Made by a program: the position numbers and the translations under genes | The notes under the pieces: generated by a model | What the model saw: the letters and a program-made list of their open reading frames with translations, nothing else | Database searches by the model: none | What the model was told of the DNA's origin: nothing | Source: an uncultured Draconibacterium sp. | GTDB lineage: Bacteria; Bacteroidota; Bacteroidia; Bacteroidales; Prolixibacteraceae | Direction of reading: 5' to 3' | Length of the DNA stretch: 64,000 nucleotides | Assembly (NCBI RefSeq): GCF_913060805.1 | Contig: NZ_CAJXTC010000002.1 | Location: 179,208-243,207 of the forward strand | Shown: positions 24,835-34,723 of the stretch, in pieces | Numbering within the stretch: position 1 is the stretch's first letter | Layout of the letters: every line of letters starts with the position of its first letter

Positions 24835-27800
24835 CTATTTTTGCAGTTCTTTTATAGCTTCCTCTATTTGTTGGTCGCGCCCTGCAGCCATTTTATCAGG
24901 CTCGTTTGCAACCTTAATATCTGGTTCCAATTGATTGTTTTCTAAAAACGGCTCGTTAAGCGGTTTCCATCCCCCCATTGGTATACCAAAAACAATTGTT
25001 GGATCAATCTGGCCTTCCCACCAAACAAATGTACCCGTACCTGGTACCGGCATTCCTAAATTTTTACCTACATCTTTTATTTTATAGGCAACCGGGAATA
25101 AGTGAGCATCGGAATAGTTACTTTCTCCCATGACTACAATAGATGGTTTTGTCCAGCGGTTGCGAGGTTGCGAGCCAATATGCTGGCCATGAGGAATGAT
25201 ATCCATATATTTTTTTCCATTTAAAAAATCAGACAATACATCGTGCAGGTTTCCTCCGCCATTAAAACGAGTATCTACCACAAGAGCTTCTGCTCCAATA
25301 TGTTTTCCTAATGCATCTTCATAAACCGTTCTCATGCTGGCATCATTCATCGAACGCACATGGACATATCCCAGGCGGCCATCTGAAAGTTTTTCAACTT
25401 CTTTTCTTCTTGATTTTACCCAACGTTGGTATAACAATTCATTTTCTTCGCTCAACGAAATTGGTTTAAGCACTTCCTGCCAGCGTTCACCGGTTTCAGG
25501 ATTATACAAGTCTAAGAGAGTATTCTTTTTTGCTTTTCGGTTAAGAAATTGGTAGAAATCTAAATTAGTCGACAAAACATTTCCATCAATCTTTTCAATA
25601 ATATTACCTTTTGCTATTTTTGAAGCCGCTTTGTCGGCAGGTCCGCCGTTAAGTACTTCCGCAACTTTTAAGCCATCAGCATAATGCGAATAATCATAAA
25701 GAATTCCCAGCGAAGTGGTTTGATCTCCATTCTGTACATCGTGTCGATATCTTCCACCTGTATGCGAGGCATTTAGCTCTCCTAACATTTCGCTTAAAAA
25801 TTCGGCATAATCGTAGTTGTTATTGATAAATGGCAGAAATTTTTTGTATTCAGAATAGTAAAAATCCCAATCAACTCCCTGCAGATCGGGAACATAAAAC
25901 TTTTCACGCACCTGTCGCCAGCAATGTTCAAAAATATATGCTCTTTCCCTATCGGTTTGGAGAACCATTTCTCCTGAAGTTTTAATCGATTTACTTTTTC
26001 CATCTTTCACATCAACTTTCATTGGCTTACCATCTGCCAGAATAAAAATGAAATTGCCATCGTCTGACAATTCCATGGATGTTCTACCAGCGTTTATTTT
26101 TGAAAAGAGTTTGGTTTCTTTTGTTTTTAAATCGGTGGTCCACAGATTGTTTTTACCCTCAAAACGTGTCATATAAAATAATTTATCGCCCTCTTTAGAA
26201 AGTAGCCAATCACTTAGATTCGAGGTATGAACTGTTAACGTTGTTTTCCTGTCTAATAGACTTTCCCAATCAAATTTAAGATCCTCAACTTTTTCTTCAC
26301 TGTCTTTATTTGCATCTTTCCCTTTATTAGCTTTTATAGAATCGTCTTTGTTTTCCTTGTCTTCTTTCTCCTTCTCTTCGAGTTCTTTTGCTAACTCAGC
26401 TTCCTCCTTGCTCAAATTAAATTTATCGAATGCTGCTTTTGTAAAAAAGAGACCGTAAATATTACCGGAACCGGTTCCTCCCTGTTCTGTTTTGTTTCCT
26501 TCTCGTGTAGAACCAAATAGCATCATTTTGCCATCCATAACCCATTTGGGGCCTACTTCCTGATAGCCACTTCGTGTTAAATTTTTTAATTCCCCTTTTC
26601 CAGAGGCATTTATCAATCCGATTTCTCGCTGAAATATGTTTTCTTTCGGGCCAAAGCTCACCAGTAACCATTTGCTGTCAGGCGACCAGGTAAAATATTG
26701 GTCACCATCGGAATAGGAGTAATTATAACTTGAAGGAAGAACCACCCTTGATTTTTTCGATTCAATATTGATGATTTTTAAGGTTGTTCTGTTTTCAAGG
26801 TAAGCCACTTCTTTCCCATCTGGTGAATATTCAGGTTGAAATTCTTCTTCTATTGTTGCAGTAACAACATCATCTTTCAGGATGGTTGACATATAGAAGT
26901 AAGGTTCTTCTTCCCGAATAAGAGATTTGGTATAAATATTCCAACTGCTATCTGATTCAGCAGCATAAATTAGGGATTTACCATCGGGACTAAAGCTCAC
27001 GCTTCTTTCCTGCCGGGCTGTGTTGGTAATTCTTTTGGTAGTGCCATTTTCAATACTGCTCACAAAAATTTCACCACGAAAAACATAGGCAAATTCTTTT
27101 CCGTTGGGCGATAACCTGGCTTCAGTAAAGTTGTTAACAGGTATTCTTTTTTCAATATTTCCTCTTCCATCATAAGCGATAGTTACATTGACCTTTTTTG
27201 CCTCTTCCCCTTCTTTTAAAGTATAAACCTCTCCATGATAACTAAAGCAAAGTGTATTGTTTTTAGAACTTGTTAGGAAACGAACTGGGTGACTCTTAAA
27301 TGTGGTAATAGCCTCATTAATATCCGGTTGGCTTAATGAACTTTTATGGATATTGAATGAGCCACTTTCTTCGCTTAGGTAATAGAATTTATCGTTGTCG
27401 TAAAAAACAGGGTTTCTGTCTTCTCCATTAAAATGCGACAACTGCTTATATGATTTGTTTACTATATCATAAACCCAAATGTCACGCGTAACCGACGAAG
27501 TATGATGTTTTCGCCAGTCATTTTCATATCCTTTCTGGTCGTGAAAAATAATTTTATTGCCATCTGGACTAAAGGTTGCATCATGGGCAGGTGTGGTTAC
27601 TATTTGTTTAATCCTTCCTCCAGTCACTGGAACACTATATAACTCAGGCATTACTCCGGTTGGAAACTGTACGTTAGTATGTAGGTCCTGTCTTAAGGCT
27701 GTAAATACAATTTCGGAATTGTTGATGCTAAAGCTACTCGGTTTTTCATTGGTCGAATGAAAGGTCAATCGTTTAGCTTCTCCTCCCTTAGCAGGCATTT

Positions 27801-28080
27801 TAAAAATGTCGAAGTTTCCATAACGATCAGAAGCAAAGGCAATGGTTTCCCCGTCTTTACTCCATACCGCAGAATATTCGTAACTTTCACTTAAAGTAAG
27901 TGGAATTGCCATACCTCCTGATGACGAAACTTTATAAATATCGCCTTTGTAATTAAATAAAATAGTTGAACCATCAGGCGAAATAGCTGGATAACGTAGC
28001 CATAGCGGCTCATTCTGGGATAGGCTGTTAAAACTAAAAATTATAATACATACGATTGTTGGGAAGAATTTTAATTTCAT
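24835..28080 (-). CDS. Exported tricorn-like S41 protease
   Basis: A protein of about 1,080 residues. I take the ATG at 28080 because a clean signal peptide begins there (MKLKFFPTIVCIIIFSFNSL); an ATG 11 codons upstream is possible. A WD40/TolB-like beta-propeller pair occupies the N-terminal two thirds, shown by repeats of the SPDG type (SPDGSTILFNY, SPDGNKIIFHD, SPDGKSLIYAA, SPDGKEVAYLE). A lysine/glutamate-rich linker near residue 580 follows. The C-terminal part has a PDZ domain (GGPADKAASKIAKGNIIEKI) and the tricorn core with HTGG (catalytic His) and ESNYSDAHLFP (catalytic Ser). It should degrade oligopeptides outside the inner membrane. It works in a set with the M29, alpha/beta hydrolase and prolyl oligopeptidase genes. 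Confidence 0.92.
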   Translation of the reverse strand: MKLKFFPTIVCIIIFSFNSLSQNEPLWLRYPAISPDGSTILFNYKGDIYKVSSSGGMAIPLTLSESYEYSAVWSKDGETIAFASDRYGNFDIFKMPAKGGEAKRLTFHSTNEKPSSFSINNSEIVFTALRQDLHTNVQFPTGVMPELYSVPVTGGRIKQIVTTPAHDATFSPDGNKIIFHDQKGYENDWRKHHTSSVTRDIWVYDIVNKSYKQLSHFNGEDRNPVFYDNDKFYYLSEESGSFNIHKSSLSQPDINEAITTFKSHPVRFLTSSKNNTLCFSYHGEVYTLKEGEEAKKVNVTIAYDGRGNIEKRIPVNNFTEARLSPNGKEFAYVFRGEIFVSSIENGTTKRITNTARQERSVSFSPDGKSLIYAAESDSSWNIYTKSLIREEEPYFYMSTILKDDVVTATIEEEFQPEYSPDGKEVAYLENRTTLKIINIESKKSRVVLPSSYNYSYSDGDQYFTWSPDSKWLLVSFGPKENIFQREIGLINASGKGELKNLTRSGYQEVGPKWVMDGKMMLFGSTREGNKTEQGGTGSGNIYGLFFTKAAFDKFNLSKEEAELAKELEEKEKEDKENKDDSIKANKGKDANKDSEEKVEDLKFDWESLLDRKTTLTVHTSNLSDWLLSKEGDKLFYMTRFEGKNNLWTTDLKTKETKLFSKINAGRTSMELSDDGNFIFILADGKPMKVDVKDGKSKSIKTSGEMVLQTDRERAYIFEHCWRQVREKFYVPDLQGVDWDFYYSEYKKFLPFINNNYDYAEFLSEMLGELNASHTGGRYRHDVQNGDQTTSLGILYDYSHYADGLKVAEVLNGGPADKAASKIAKGNIIEKIDGNVLSTNLDFYQFLNRKAKKNTLLDLYNPETGERWQEVLKPISLSEENELLYQRWVKSRRKEVEKLSDGRLGYVHVRSMNDASMRTVYEDALGKHIGAEALVVDTRFNGGGNLHDVLSDFLNGKKYMDIIPHGQHIGSQPRNRWTKPSIVVMGESNYSDAHLFPVAYKIKDVGKNLGMPVPGTGTFVWWEGQIDPTIVFGIPMGGWKPLNEPFLENNQLEPDIKVANEPDKMAAGRDQQIEEAIKELQK

Positions 28081-28419
28081 AGGTATAAGTTTTCTGAGAT
28101 AATTAGTATTCATTACTCATAATCAATTTAATAGGTTACAATATTTATTAAAAAACTCTTCCGTGCCGGGTTGAGAGCTCCCAGATCACTTAAACATGCG
28201 ACCAAAATCGAACGCCTACTGCGTTCATCGTTGGTCTTTATTGAACGAATGCTCTACTCCTAGCCGAGTATTGCACCTACTATTGCAAACTAATCAACAT
28301 GCTTTTATAGTTAGTTCGACTTGGGAACTTTTTGAACCCAAATTATAACGTTCAGAATAAGAATCCTTTGGTTCGTGTATCTGTATTGCTATGAATTCAT
28401 GTACTGCGTTAGATTCAAT
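28081..28419. other. Intergenic region with shared repeat copy B
   Basis: The region upstream of the tricorn gene holds repeat copy B at 28234-28348. Outside the repeat I see no gene or clear promoter box. Confidence 0.5.
28234..28348. repeat. Shared peptidase-upstream repeat, copy B
   Basis: Starts GTCTTTATTGAACGAATGCT and includes TTGCACCTACTATTGCAA and GCTTTTATAGTTAGTTC, then AACTTTTTGAACCC. It lies 154 nt upstream of the tricorn-like gene start. An internal inverted pair GTTC/GAAC allows a small hairpin. Confidence 0.8.
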
Positions 28420-29427
28420 TTACTGTAATAAATCAATCAAAATCTTGTTAAACAATTTTGGTTCCTCCATCGGTGGGCCATGAGTAGAGTTTTCCATCCA
28501 AATAATTTCTTTTTTGGGCGCACTCAAATTTTCAATCCATTCATTATCCAGCAAAGTCGGACAAGTCCAGTCATTTCTTCCATGGATTAGATAAACAGGT
28601 ATGTCAAGTTCAGTTAAATTATCAAAATTTATATCTGTTAAATCATTAATTAGAAACTCAATGGAAAAAAAAGCTCCTTTCATCATGTCTTCTAATTTGT
28701 AATCATCATAATATGACCTTGCCTTTACAACTTGGATTTCGACATCTTGGTTGTGCACATTGTATCTTGCAACTAATTCAGATTCTTTCATTAATGCTTG
28801 GAGATCATTCGTGATTGATTTCTCATCCAGACTATCAAGCACAGCAATAGTAGTTGAGTCTCCTTTTTTTAAAGCAAGTTCTCTGAGCCAATCTCTCGTT
28901 AATTCTCTTCCCCTTTTGCTGTTTATAACTTGTGAAATTCCAATATAGGAATGGAACTTTTGAGGTTGAGCCTGAGCCATTTTTAGGCCAATGATGCTAC
29001 CCCATGAATTTCCAGCCAAATAAATTTTTTCCTTTGAAAACTTCTTCTTCAATATTTCAACCAATTCAAGACCATCCTCTACGATTTGTGCCGTACTCAT
29101 ATCACCCGGATTCGGGTTTTTTAGATATGATTTCCCAGCTCCTCTTTGCTCCCAAATAACTAATGTGAGATTCTTGGAAATTTCTTTATTAAAGTATCTC
29201 AAAATGGGTATATCTGGAAACCCTGGCCCCCCATGAATCCATAATAAAACAGGATTCGAATCTGAGGTTTTCATAATTTCAATATATTGTTCAACACCTC
29301 CAAGATTTTGATAATATTGTTCCACTTTAATCTTATCGTTGACATCCTGCGCTAACGTTAAATTCATGCTAACAACGCCAATTATAATAAGAACAGATAT
29401 TCTCAGAAAAATGCTTTTCTTTTTCAT
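28420..29427 (-). CDS. Exported alpha/beta hydrolase, proline iminopeptidase type
   Basis: The 335-residue protein has a signal peptide (about 1-26, ending LAQ) and an alpha/beta hydrolase fold. The HGGPGFPD motif that forms the oxyanion region in prolyl iminopeptidases is near residue 65, the nucleophile elbow GNSWGS near 143, an acid in GRNDWTCP near 290 and the catalytic His in NSTHGPP near 315. The most likely activity is removal of N-terminal proline from short peptides, or a related esterase. It is preceded by repeat copy C 238 nt upstream and sits between the tricorn and prolyl oligopeptidase genes. Confidence 0.85.
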   Translation of the reverse strand: MKKKSIFLRISVLIIIGVVSMNLTLAQDVNDKIKVEQYYQNLGGVEQYIEIMKTSDSNPVLLWIHGGPGFPDIPILRYFNKEISKNLTLVIWEQRGAGKSYLKNPNPGDMSTAQIVEDGLELVEILKKKFSKEKIYLAGNSWGSIIGLKMAQAQPQKFHSYIGISQVINSKRGRELTRDWLRELALKKGDSTTIAVLDSLDEKSITNDLQALMKESELVARYNVHNQDVEIQVVKARSYYDDYKLEDMMKGAFFSIEFLINDLTDINFDNLTELDIPVYLIHGRNDWTCPTLLDNEWIENLSAPKKEIIWMENSTHGPPMEEPKLFNKILIDLLQ

Positions 29428-29837
29428 AATGTTGATCTTAACGATAGTTTTTTATTATTGCCAGACAAGCACATGTAAGATACTGAATATTAGAGAAATT
29501 ATCAAATTATAAAGCATTGGATTATTTAAAGCAAACAACCTGAAAATCTGGTGGAGATTAAGGACGAACATGGATATAGTTATCTGAAATTTGCACAGAT
29601 TTTAAAATGGCTTAAGGTTACCCCAAATTGGTTTTATGAATAAACCCCAAATGGTTCAGCTATTATCTTTATTGAACGAATGCTCTACTCTTACCCAAGT
29701 ATCGCACCTACTATTGCAACTTAGTTGAAATGCTTTTATAGTTGGTTCAGATTGAGGAACTATTTGAACCTTTATAATAAGTGTAATTGGTTTATATTAC
29801 TTGTAGGATAGAATTTTTATCGCAATACTCAAATCAA
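29428..29837. other. Intergenic region with shared repeat copy C
   Basis: This 410-nt stretch contains repeat copy C (29665-29779) and otherwise AT-rich sequence without a gene. Confidence 0.5.
29665..29779. repeat. Shared peptidase-upstream repeat, copy C
   Basis: Starts ATCTTTATTGAACGAATGCT and continues through GCACCTACTATTGCAACTTA, GAAATGCTTTTATAGTTGG and GGTTCAGATTGAGGAAC to TTGAACC. The GGTTCA/TGAACC pair can form a hairpin. It is closest to copy B. Confidence 0.8.
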
Positions 29838-30215
29838 TTATTCTGCTTTATTAGATTTACGTCTTCCAATTTTTGCACCAACGATTGCTCCTACTACTGA
29901 CACCACAAAATTACTCACCCAAAACATCAATTCTGATAATGTTTCAAATTCTCTAAAAACAAACACTAATATAGAAATGATAGCCAATAAATTGCAAATG
30001 ACCGGAGTATACCAAACACTTTCGGGGTGTGCCCTGCAGATAAAAAAACAGGCAATGGCAATTAAAATAATATACGAAGTATATGCTACTATTTCAAAAA
30101 AGTCATGGAACCCACTGACTATAAAAAGAAGTATAATTGATAAAAAGAACGTTAATAAAGACCACGCCCATGCTGGATACACCTCTAAGTATGACTCTTC
30201 GCCTTTTTTTCCCAT
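29838..30215 (-). CDS. Small four-helix membrane protein
   Basis: The 125-residue product has four hydrophobic segments (about residues 14-34, 36-58, 65-84, 97-117) and a lysine-rich end (KIGRRKSNKAE). It has no recognised motif. It lies between repeat copy C and the prolyl oligopeptidase gene on the same strand as both neighbours, 134 nt from the latter's stop. Confidence 0.65.
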   Translation of the reverse strand: MGKKGEESYLEVYPAWAWSLLTFFLSIILLFIVSGFHDFFEIVAYTSYIILIAIACFFICRAHPESVWYTPVICNLLAIISILVFVFREFETLSELMFWVSNFVVSVVGAIVGAKIGRRKSNKAE

Positions 30216-30349
30216 GATTTTGAGTTTTAATTATTACTTCTATCTGGCATAACTATACCGCGTGTCAGCTTCTGGCATTTAACTCAATCAAAATAATCTA
30301 CAATCTTTTGTTAGTAACTGACTATATCTACCAGCAATTAAATTTATTG

Positions 30350-32431
30350 CTAATTCAGCATCATATTCAAATAGGTATAGATCATTGCCTGCATTTCTGC
30401 CTGTTGTTTATTTGTCGAAGCAGCTCCATGTCCGCCTTCAATTGTCTCATGATAGAAAAATGGATGTCCCATGTCCGCCATTTTTGCAGCCATTTTCCTT
30501 GCATGTCCAGGATGTACCCGATCATCTTTTATTGAAGTTATAAAAAAGACTTTTGGATAATTTTTATTTTTAAACAGATTGTGATAAGGTGAATATTTCT
30601 TCAAATAAGCCCAGTCTTCCGGTTTATCTGGATTACCGTATTCACCCATCCAACTTGCCCCCGCAAGTAATTTGTTATACCTTTTCATGTCGAGTAATGG
30701 AGCACCAACAATTACCGCCTTGTATAAATCAGGTCTTTGGGTGAAGGCAACTCCGGTTAATAAGCCACCATTGCTCCAACCAAATAGACCCAAATGTTCA
30801 GGTGAAGTTATTTTTCTTGTAATTAGATCTTCAGAAACAGCAAATAAATCATCATAGGCATTTTGCCTCTTTTCTTTTACAGCTGCCTGATGCCATGAAG
30901 GGCCAAATTCTCCTCCACCACGGATATTAGCTAAAACATAAGTTCCTCCCTGCTCCAACCAACCGAGTCCTACTGTTACACTGTAATTAGGCTGTCGTGA
31001 AATGTTAAATCCTCCATAAGCATCTATTAGCAACGGATTTTTACCATCCAACTTCAGGTCTTTTTTATGAACAATAAAATAAGGAATTTTTGTTCCGTCT
31101 TTTGAGGTGGCCCAATTTTGCTCCACAATCAGGTTCGATGTGTTGAAATAACTTTTAAGTTGTGTTGATTTTTGTATTTTTTCATTTTGTGCATAGTACA
31201 AGGTAGACGGAGTAATAAAATTACTAAACCTAAAAAAGTAATCATTGGTTGTGTTATCGGAGGAAATCAGATTAATACCTCCAACATCAGGTAATTCTGT
31301 AATTTCTTCACCTACCCATTTATCATCAATCAAGCGGTACTTAATCAGCTTATTTTGGACATTTTCCATGATATTAACAATAATAAAATCTTTTGAGGTG
31401 CTCATGGAAACGATACTTGATTTATCATCTGGTATATAAATAAGTTTAACATTCATTTTCCCTTTTAAATCATCATCCATGTCGATACTTACCAAAGCTC
31501 CTGATGGATAGGTCTTGTCATCAACTTCCCAGTCTGATTGAAGAGCCAACATGAGTTCCATGTTATAAAACCCATGAATTTCAGCATCAACCGGGTTACT
31601 CAATTTTTTAGGCTCGTTTTCTTGTATATAATAAATTTCAGATTCGTAAAAAGTAATTGCTTTTATTAATCCTACGTGTTGCTTACTATTTGAGTAAAAA
31701 GAAAATGGCCACAATGCCACTATTGTGGAGTCAGCCTCTAAAATTGTTTTTGCATCGGCAATTGTAGTGCCGCGTTTCCATTTCTTAACAATTCGGGGAT
31801 AGCCTGAAAGAGTCGAAGAACCAGCTCCAAAATCAGTGGCTATAAGCAATGTGTTTATATCTATCCAAGTGGCCTGGCCTTTAGATGCCGGAATAAAAAA
31901 ACCATCTTTAACAAATTCTTTTTTTACTGCATCAAATTCCCGGAATTCACTTTTATCTGTTCCGCCGTCGGAAAGCGATAACAGACATAAATTATTATCG
32001 GGCTCGAACCAAATTGCACCTCCAAAAACCCACTTTTTATTTTCGTTTTTTGAAAGCTCATCAAGATCAAGAACAATTTCCCAGTTGGTTTTACTGGCTA
32101 CGTAATCTTCTTTCAGCATCCGGCGCCAAACACCACGTTCGTTTTGCGCATCCTGCCAGAAATTATAAACATATTTACCGACTAGATTTGGGATGGCAAT
32201 TTTTTCTTCATCATTATAAACATTCAGAAACTTTTCGCTCAAGGATTTGAACAAAGGCGTTTCTTTAAAAGTTTTTTCAGAGACACTGTTTTGCGCTTTT
32301 ACCCATTCCAAGGACTGTACGCTCTCAATATCTTCGAGCCATAAATAAGGATCATCGGTTTCCTGTGCTTTCAGTAAAAGAACATTTAGCAAAAACATTG
32401 CAAAGGTTAGGATTGATAGTGTTTTTTTCAT
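30350..32431 (-). CDS. Exported prolyl oligopeptidase, S9A family
   Basis: The 693-residue enzyme has a signal peptide (about 1-22, ending KAQ), a seven-bladed propeller (about residues 70-400) and an alpha/beta hydrolase catalytic domain. The nucleophile motif is GWSNGGLLTG, the Asp is in SIKDDRVHPGHA and the His in EGGHGAAS. It cleaves short peptides after proline. Export places it with the tricorn-like, M29 and proline-iminopeptidase-type proteins, which together would give a full route from oligopeptides to amino acids outside the cytoplasm. Both repeat types lie directly upstream of its start. Confidence 0.93.
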   Translation of the reverse strand: MKKTLSILTFAMFLLNVLLLKAQETDDPYLWLEDIESVQSLEWVKAQNSVSEKTFKETPLFKSLSEKFLNVYNDEEKIAIPNLVGKYVYNFWQDAQNERGVWRRMLKEDYVASKTNWEIVLDLDELSKNENKKWVFGGAIWFEPDNNLCLLSLSDGGTDKSEFREFDAVKKEFVKDGFFIPASKGQATWIDINTLLIATDFGAGSSTLSGYPRIVKKWKRGTTIADAKTILEADSTIVALWPFSFYSNSKQHVGLIKAITFYESEIYYIQENEPKKLSNPVDAEIHGFYNMELMLALQSDWEVDDKTYPSGALVSIDMDDDLKGKMNVKLIYIPDDKSSIVSMSTSKDFIIVNIMENVQNKLIKYRLIDDKWVGEEITELPDVGGINLISSDNTTNDYFFRFSNFITPSTLYYAQNEKIQKSTQLKSYFNTSNLIVEQNWATSKDGTKIPYFIVHKKDLKLDGKNPLLIDAYGGFNISRQPNYSVTVGLGWLEQGGTYVLANIRGGGEFGPSWHQAAVKEKRQNAYDDLFAVSEDLITRKITSPEHLGLFGWSNGGLLTGVAFTQRPDLYKAVIVGAPLLDMKRYNKLLAGASWMGEYGNPDKPEDWAYLKKYSPYHNLFKNKNYPKVFFITSIKDDRVHPGHARKMAAKMADMGHPFFYHETIEGGHGAASTNKQQAEMQAMIYTYLNMMLN

Positions 32432-32551
32432 GAGTAATTTATTAATTGGTTATTATGCTTGCAGCTAAGGTATACGGTAGTTGCAGTGCAACTAACATTC
32501 TATAATACTCTACAGTTGTAAGTTGATACTATTAAGTCTATTGTTGTCTAA

Positions 32552-32660
32552 ATTCGATCTAAAGAACATTGTATATTAGCAAGAGATTCTTTGCTTTAAT
32601 TTATAAGCTAACAGAATTTGATTTTCTATTCAATTACGAAAACTGATAATAAAAGATTCA
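32552..32660. repeat. ~110 bp dispersed repeat type 2, copy 2
   Basis: Matches 17085-17195, including CTTTAATTTATAAGCT, ACAGAATTTGATTTTCTATT and AATTACGAAAACT. It lies 121 nt upstream of the oligopeptidase start, while copy 1 lies 81 nt upstream of the rhamnosidase start. Confidence 0.75.
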
Positions 32661-32667
32661 GAAAGGG

Positions 32668-32738
32668 GTCTTTATTGAACGAATGCTCTATTCCTGGCTG
32701 GGTATTGGACCTACTATTGCTACCTAGTCACATTCTTC
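32668..32738. repeat. Shared peptidase-upstream repeat, copy D (partial)
   Basis: Starts GTCTTTATTGAACGAATGCT and holds GGACCTACTATTGC. It then loses similarity before the GCTTTTATAG part, so it is truncated. It lies 237 nt upstream of the oligopeptidase start. Confidence 0.7.
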
Positions 32739-32929
32739 TAAAGACAAAGAATAACTTATCCAATACACTCATCTGAATCATCGCTCGCGCAATCATAAAA
32801 GATTTTCGCATATCCTAATTAATGAAGCAACTGAAACAGAGACACCCTCATAGCTTCCAAACTAATCTTGAGTTGGTAACTTCTTGTAATTAACTCAATT
32901 ATCAACTATATTTATACAAACCAATTTAA

Positions 32930-34618
32930 ATGGGTGGTCATCCTAACAAACTAGCCAAATTCTGGCAGGAATTAAGACGAAGAAAAGTTGTTGCTGTAAT
33001 CATTGTTTACGCCACAACAGCATTTATCCTTCTTCAACTTGCAAATTTATTTGAAAGCTCGTTAAATCTTCCTCCATGGTTTGATACTGTAATTACTATA
33101 CTTTTACTAATTGGATTCCCTTTTGTCATTATTTTATCATGGATTTTTGATGTCTCTTTAAAAGGAATTACCAAAACAGCACCTAAAGAAACACCTCTGG
33201 TTGGCTTGGTTAAAACAGTATCAGAAAAATCAATTATTGTTCTTCCATTTGAAAATATAAGCTCAGACCAAGAGCAGGAATATTTCAGCGATGGGTTAAC
33301 CGAAGAGATTATCACAGACCTTTCATATATTAACGATCTACTTGTAATATCACGTAGCTCTGCTATGACTTTTAAAGGTTCAAAACAAACCCTAAAGAAA
33401 ATTGCAGCCAAAGTGAATGTTAGGTATGTACTGGAAGGTAGTGTTCGGAAATCAGGAAACAACCTACGCATTGTTGCCCAGTTGATTGATGCTCATACTG
33501 ACACACATATATGGGCTGAGAAATACAATAAGAATCTTGAAGATGTTTTTGTTATTCAGGAGGATGTATCAACTTCAATTGCCCAAGCATTAAAGTTGAA
33601 ATTAAGCGATGGCGAATTAAATGAGATTAAGAATCATCCAATCGAAAATATTAATGCTTATGAAGTCTACAGAAAAGCAGTAGATAAAATATGGAGGGGA
33701 GATGAAAAATCATTGAATGAAGCCCTCCTGTTATTGAACAACGCAATAGAAATAATAGGTGAGAATAAAATATTACTCGCTGGAATTGGTAGCGTTTATT
33801 TTCAATTAGTAAATATGGTAAACAAACCAGAATATATAAACAAGGTTGATGAATATATTCAAAAGCTCTTTGAAATTGATCCAAATTCAGCACAAGGACA
33901 TATGTTAACAGGCTTAATCTATACCGAATTTAAAGGAAACAAAAAAGATGGAATTAAGCATCTAACATTAGCTTATGAGCAAGAATCAAATAATCCAGAA
34001 ATACTTTTATGGCTTTCGCATGGCTACATGATGGTTGGAAAAATGGACAAAATCGGAGCACTTGTTGAAAGATTCAATCAGGTTGATCCTCTCAATCACA
34101 TGTCATATTTAATGCTTGCCTATCAATTCTATTACAACGGTAATTTTAAATCTGCTTTAAAGACGCTCCTTAAAATTGAAAAGATAGATCCATTAAATAT
34201 TTTATATCTATTTCATTTAGCGATGTTTTATATGCTAAATGGCACAAATAAGAGCTCGCTTGAAATAATTGAAAAAATGCTTAGATTTTATCCTGAGCAT
34301 ACTTTTAGTAAACTTTCAGCCATTCTTAAATACTCGATCCTAAAAGATTTCCAGAAAATTGATGAATACCTAACTGAAGAAATAAAAAGGGTAGCACTAA
34401 GAGATGGCCAGATCTCCTACTGGTTAGCTTCATTCCTTTCGCTAGCCGATAGAAAAGATATAGCGTTAAAATGGTTAAACAACGCTGTTGAAAATAATTT
34501 CATCAATTACCCATACTTAAATGTATATGATCCTTCTTTAGCTAATATAAGAGGTGATGAAAGATTCAAAAAGTTAATGTCTGAAACAAAAACTAAATGG
34601 GAAAACTTTGATGTTTAA
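32930..34618 (+). CDS. Membrane protein with TolB-like and TPR domains
   Basis: The 562-residue protein begins with a basic segment (WQELRRRKVVAV) and two membrane helices at about residues 18-40 and 50-72. A TolB/FlgO-like domain follows (VLPFENISSDQEQEYFSDG, LEGSVRKSGNNLRIVAQLID, AEKYNKNLEDVF), and then TPR repeats to the end. The layout equals the C-terminal half of the AraC-type protein at 19403-21253 without its DNA-binding domain. Such proteins in other bacteria are joined to CadC-like or cyclase domains; here no output domain is visible. It is divergent from the prolyl oligopeptidase gene and may take part in its control. Confidence 0.75.
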   Translation: MGGHPNKLAKFWQELRRRKVVAVIIVYATTAFILLQLANLFESSLNLPPWFDTVITILLLIGFPFVIILSWIFDVSLKGITKTAPKETPLVGLVKTVSEKSIIVLPFENISSDQEQEYFSDGLTEEIITDLSYINDLLVISRSSAMTFKGSKQTLKKIAAKVNVRYVLEGSVRKSGNNLRIVAQLIDAHTDTHIWAEKYNKNLEDVFVIQEDVSTSIAQALKLKLSDGELNEIKNHPIENINAYEVYRKAVDKIWRGDEKSLNEALLLLNNAIEIIGENKILLAGIGSVYFQLVNMVNKPEYINKVDEYIQKLFEIDPNSAQGHMLTGLIYTEFKGNKKDGIKHLTLAYEQESNNPEILLWLSHGYMMVGKMDKIGALVERFNQVDPLNHMSYLMLAYQFYYNGNFKSALKTLLKIEKIDPLNILYLFHLAMFYMLNGTNKSSLEIIEKMLRFYPEHTFSKLSAILKYSILKDFQKIDEYLTEEIKRVALRDGQISYWLASFLSLADRKDIALKWLNNAVENNFINYPYLNVYDPSLANIRGDERFKKLMSETKTKWENFDV

Positions 34619-34723
34619 ATAAAAAAAGAGGACAAGTAGACCGATTTTTTGTTTAAATGTATCCTTATAGTTGAGTATTCTCACTTGGATATACATGCAT
34701 AAAAAATGCCACTAAAAAAAGAA

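Larger units (their letters stand above)
32432..32929. other. Intergenic region with both repeat types
   Basis: This 498-nt divergent region between the oligopeptidase and TolB-TPR genes holds type 2 repeat copy 2 and shared repeat copy D back to back. A near-consensus -7 element TATATTTA (32907-32914) precedes the plus-strand gene. Confidence 0.55.

Noticed and set aside
4977..28103. 17 bp identity AGTTTTCTGAGATAATT between the glf 3' end and the tricorn leader
   Set aside because: One copy lies in coding sequence, the match is low-complexity, and a match of this length is not far from chance for AT-rich 64 kb.
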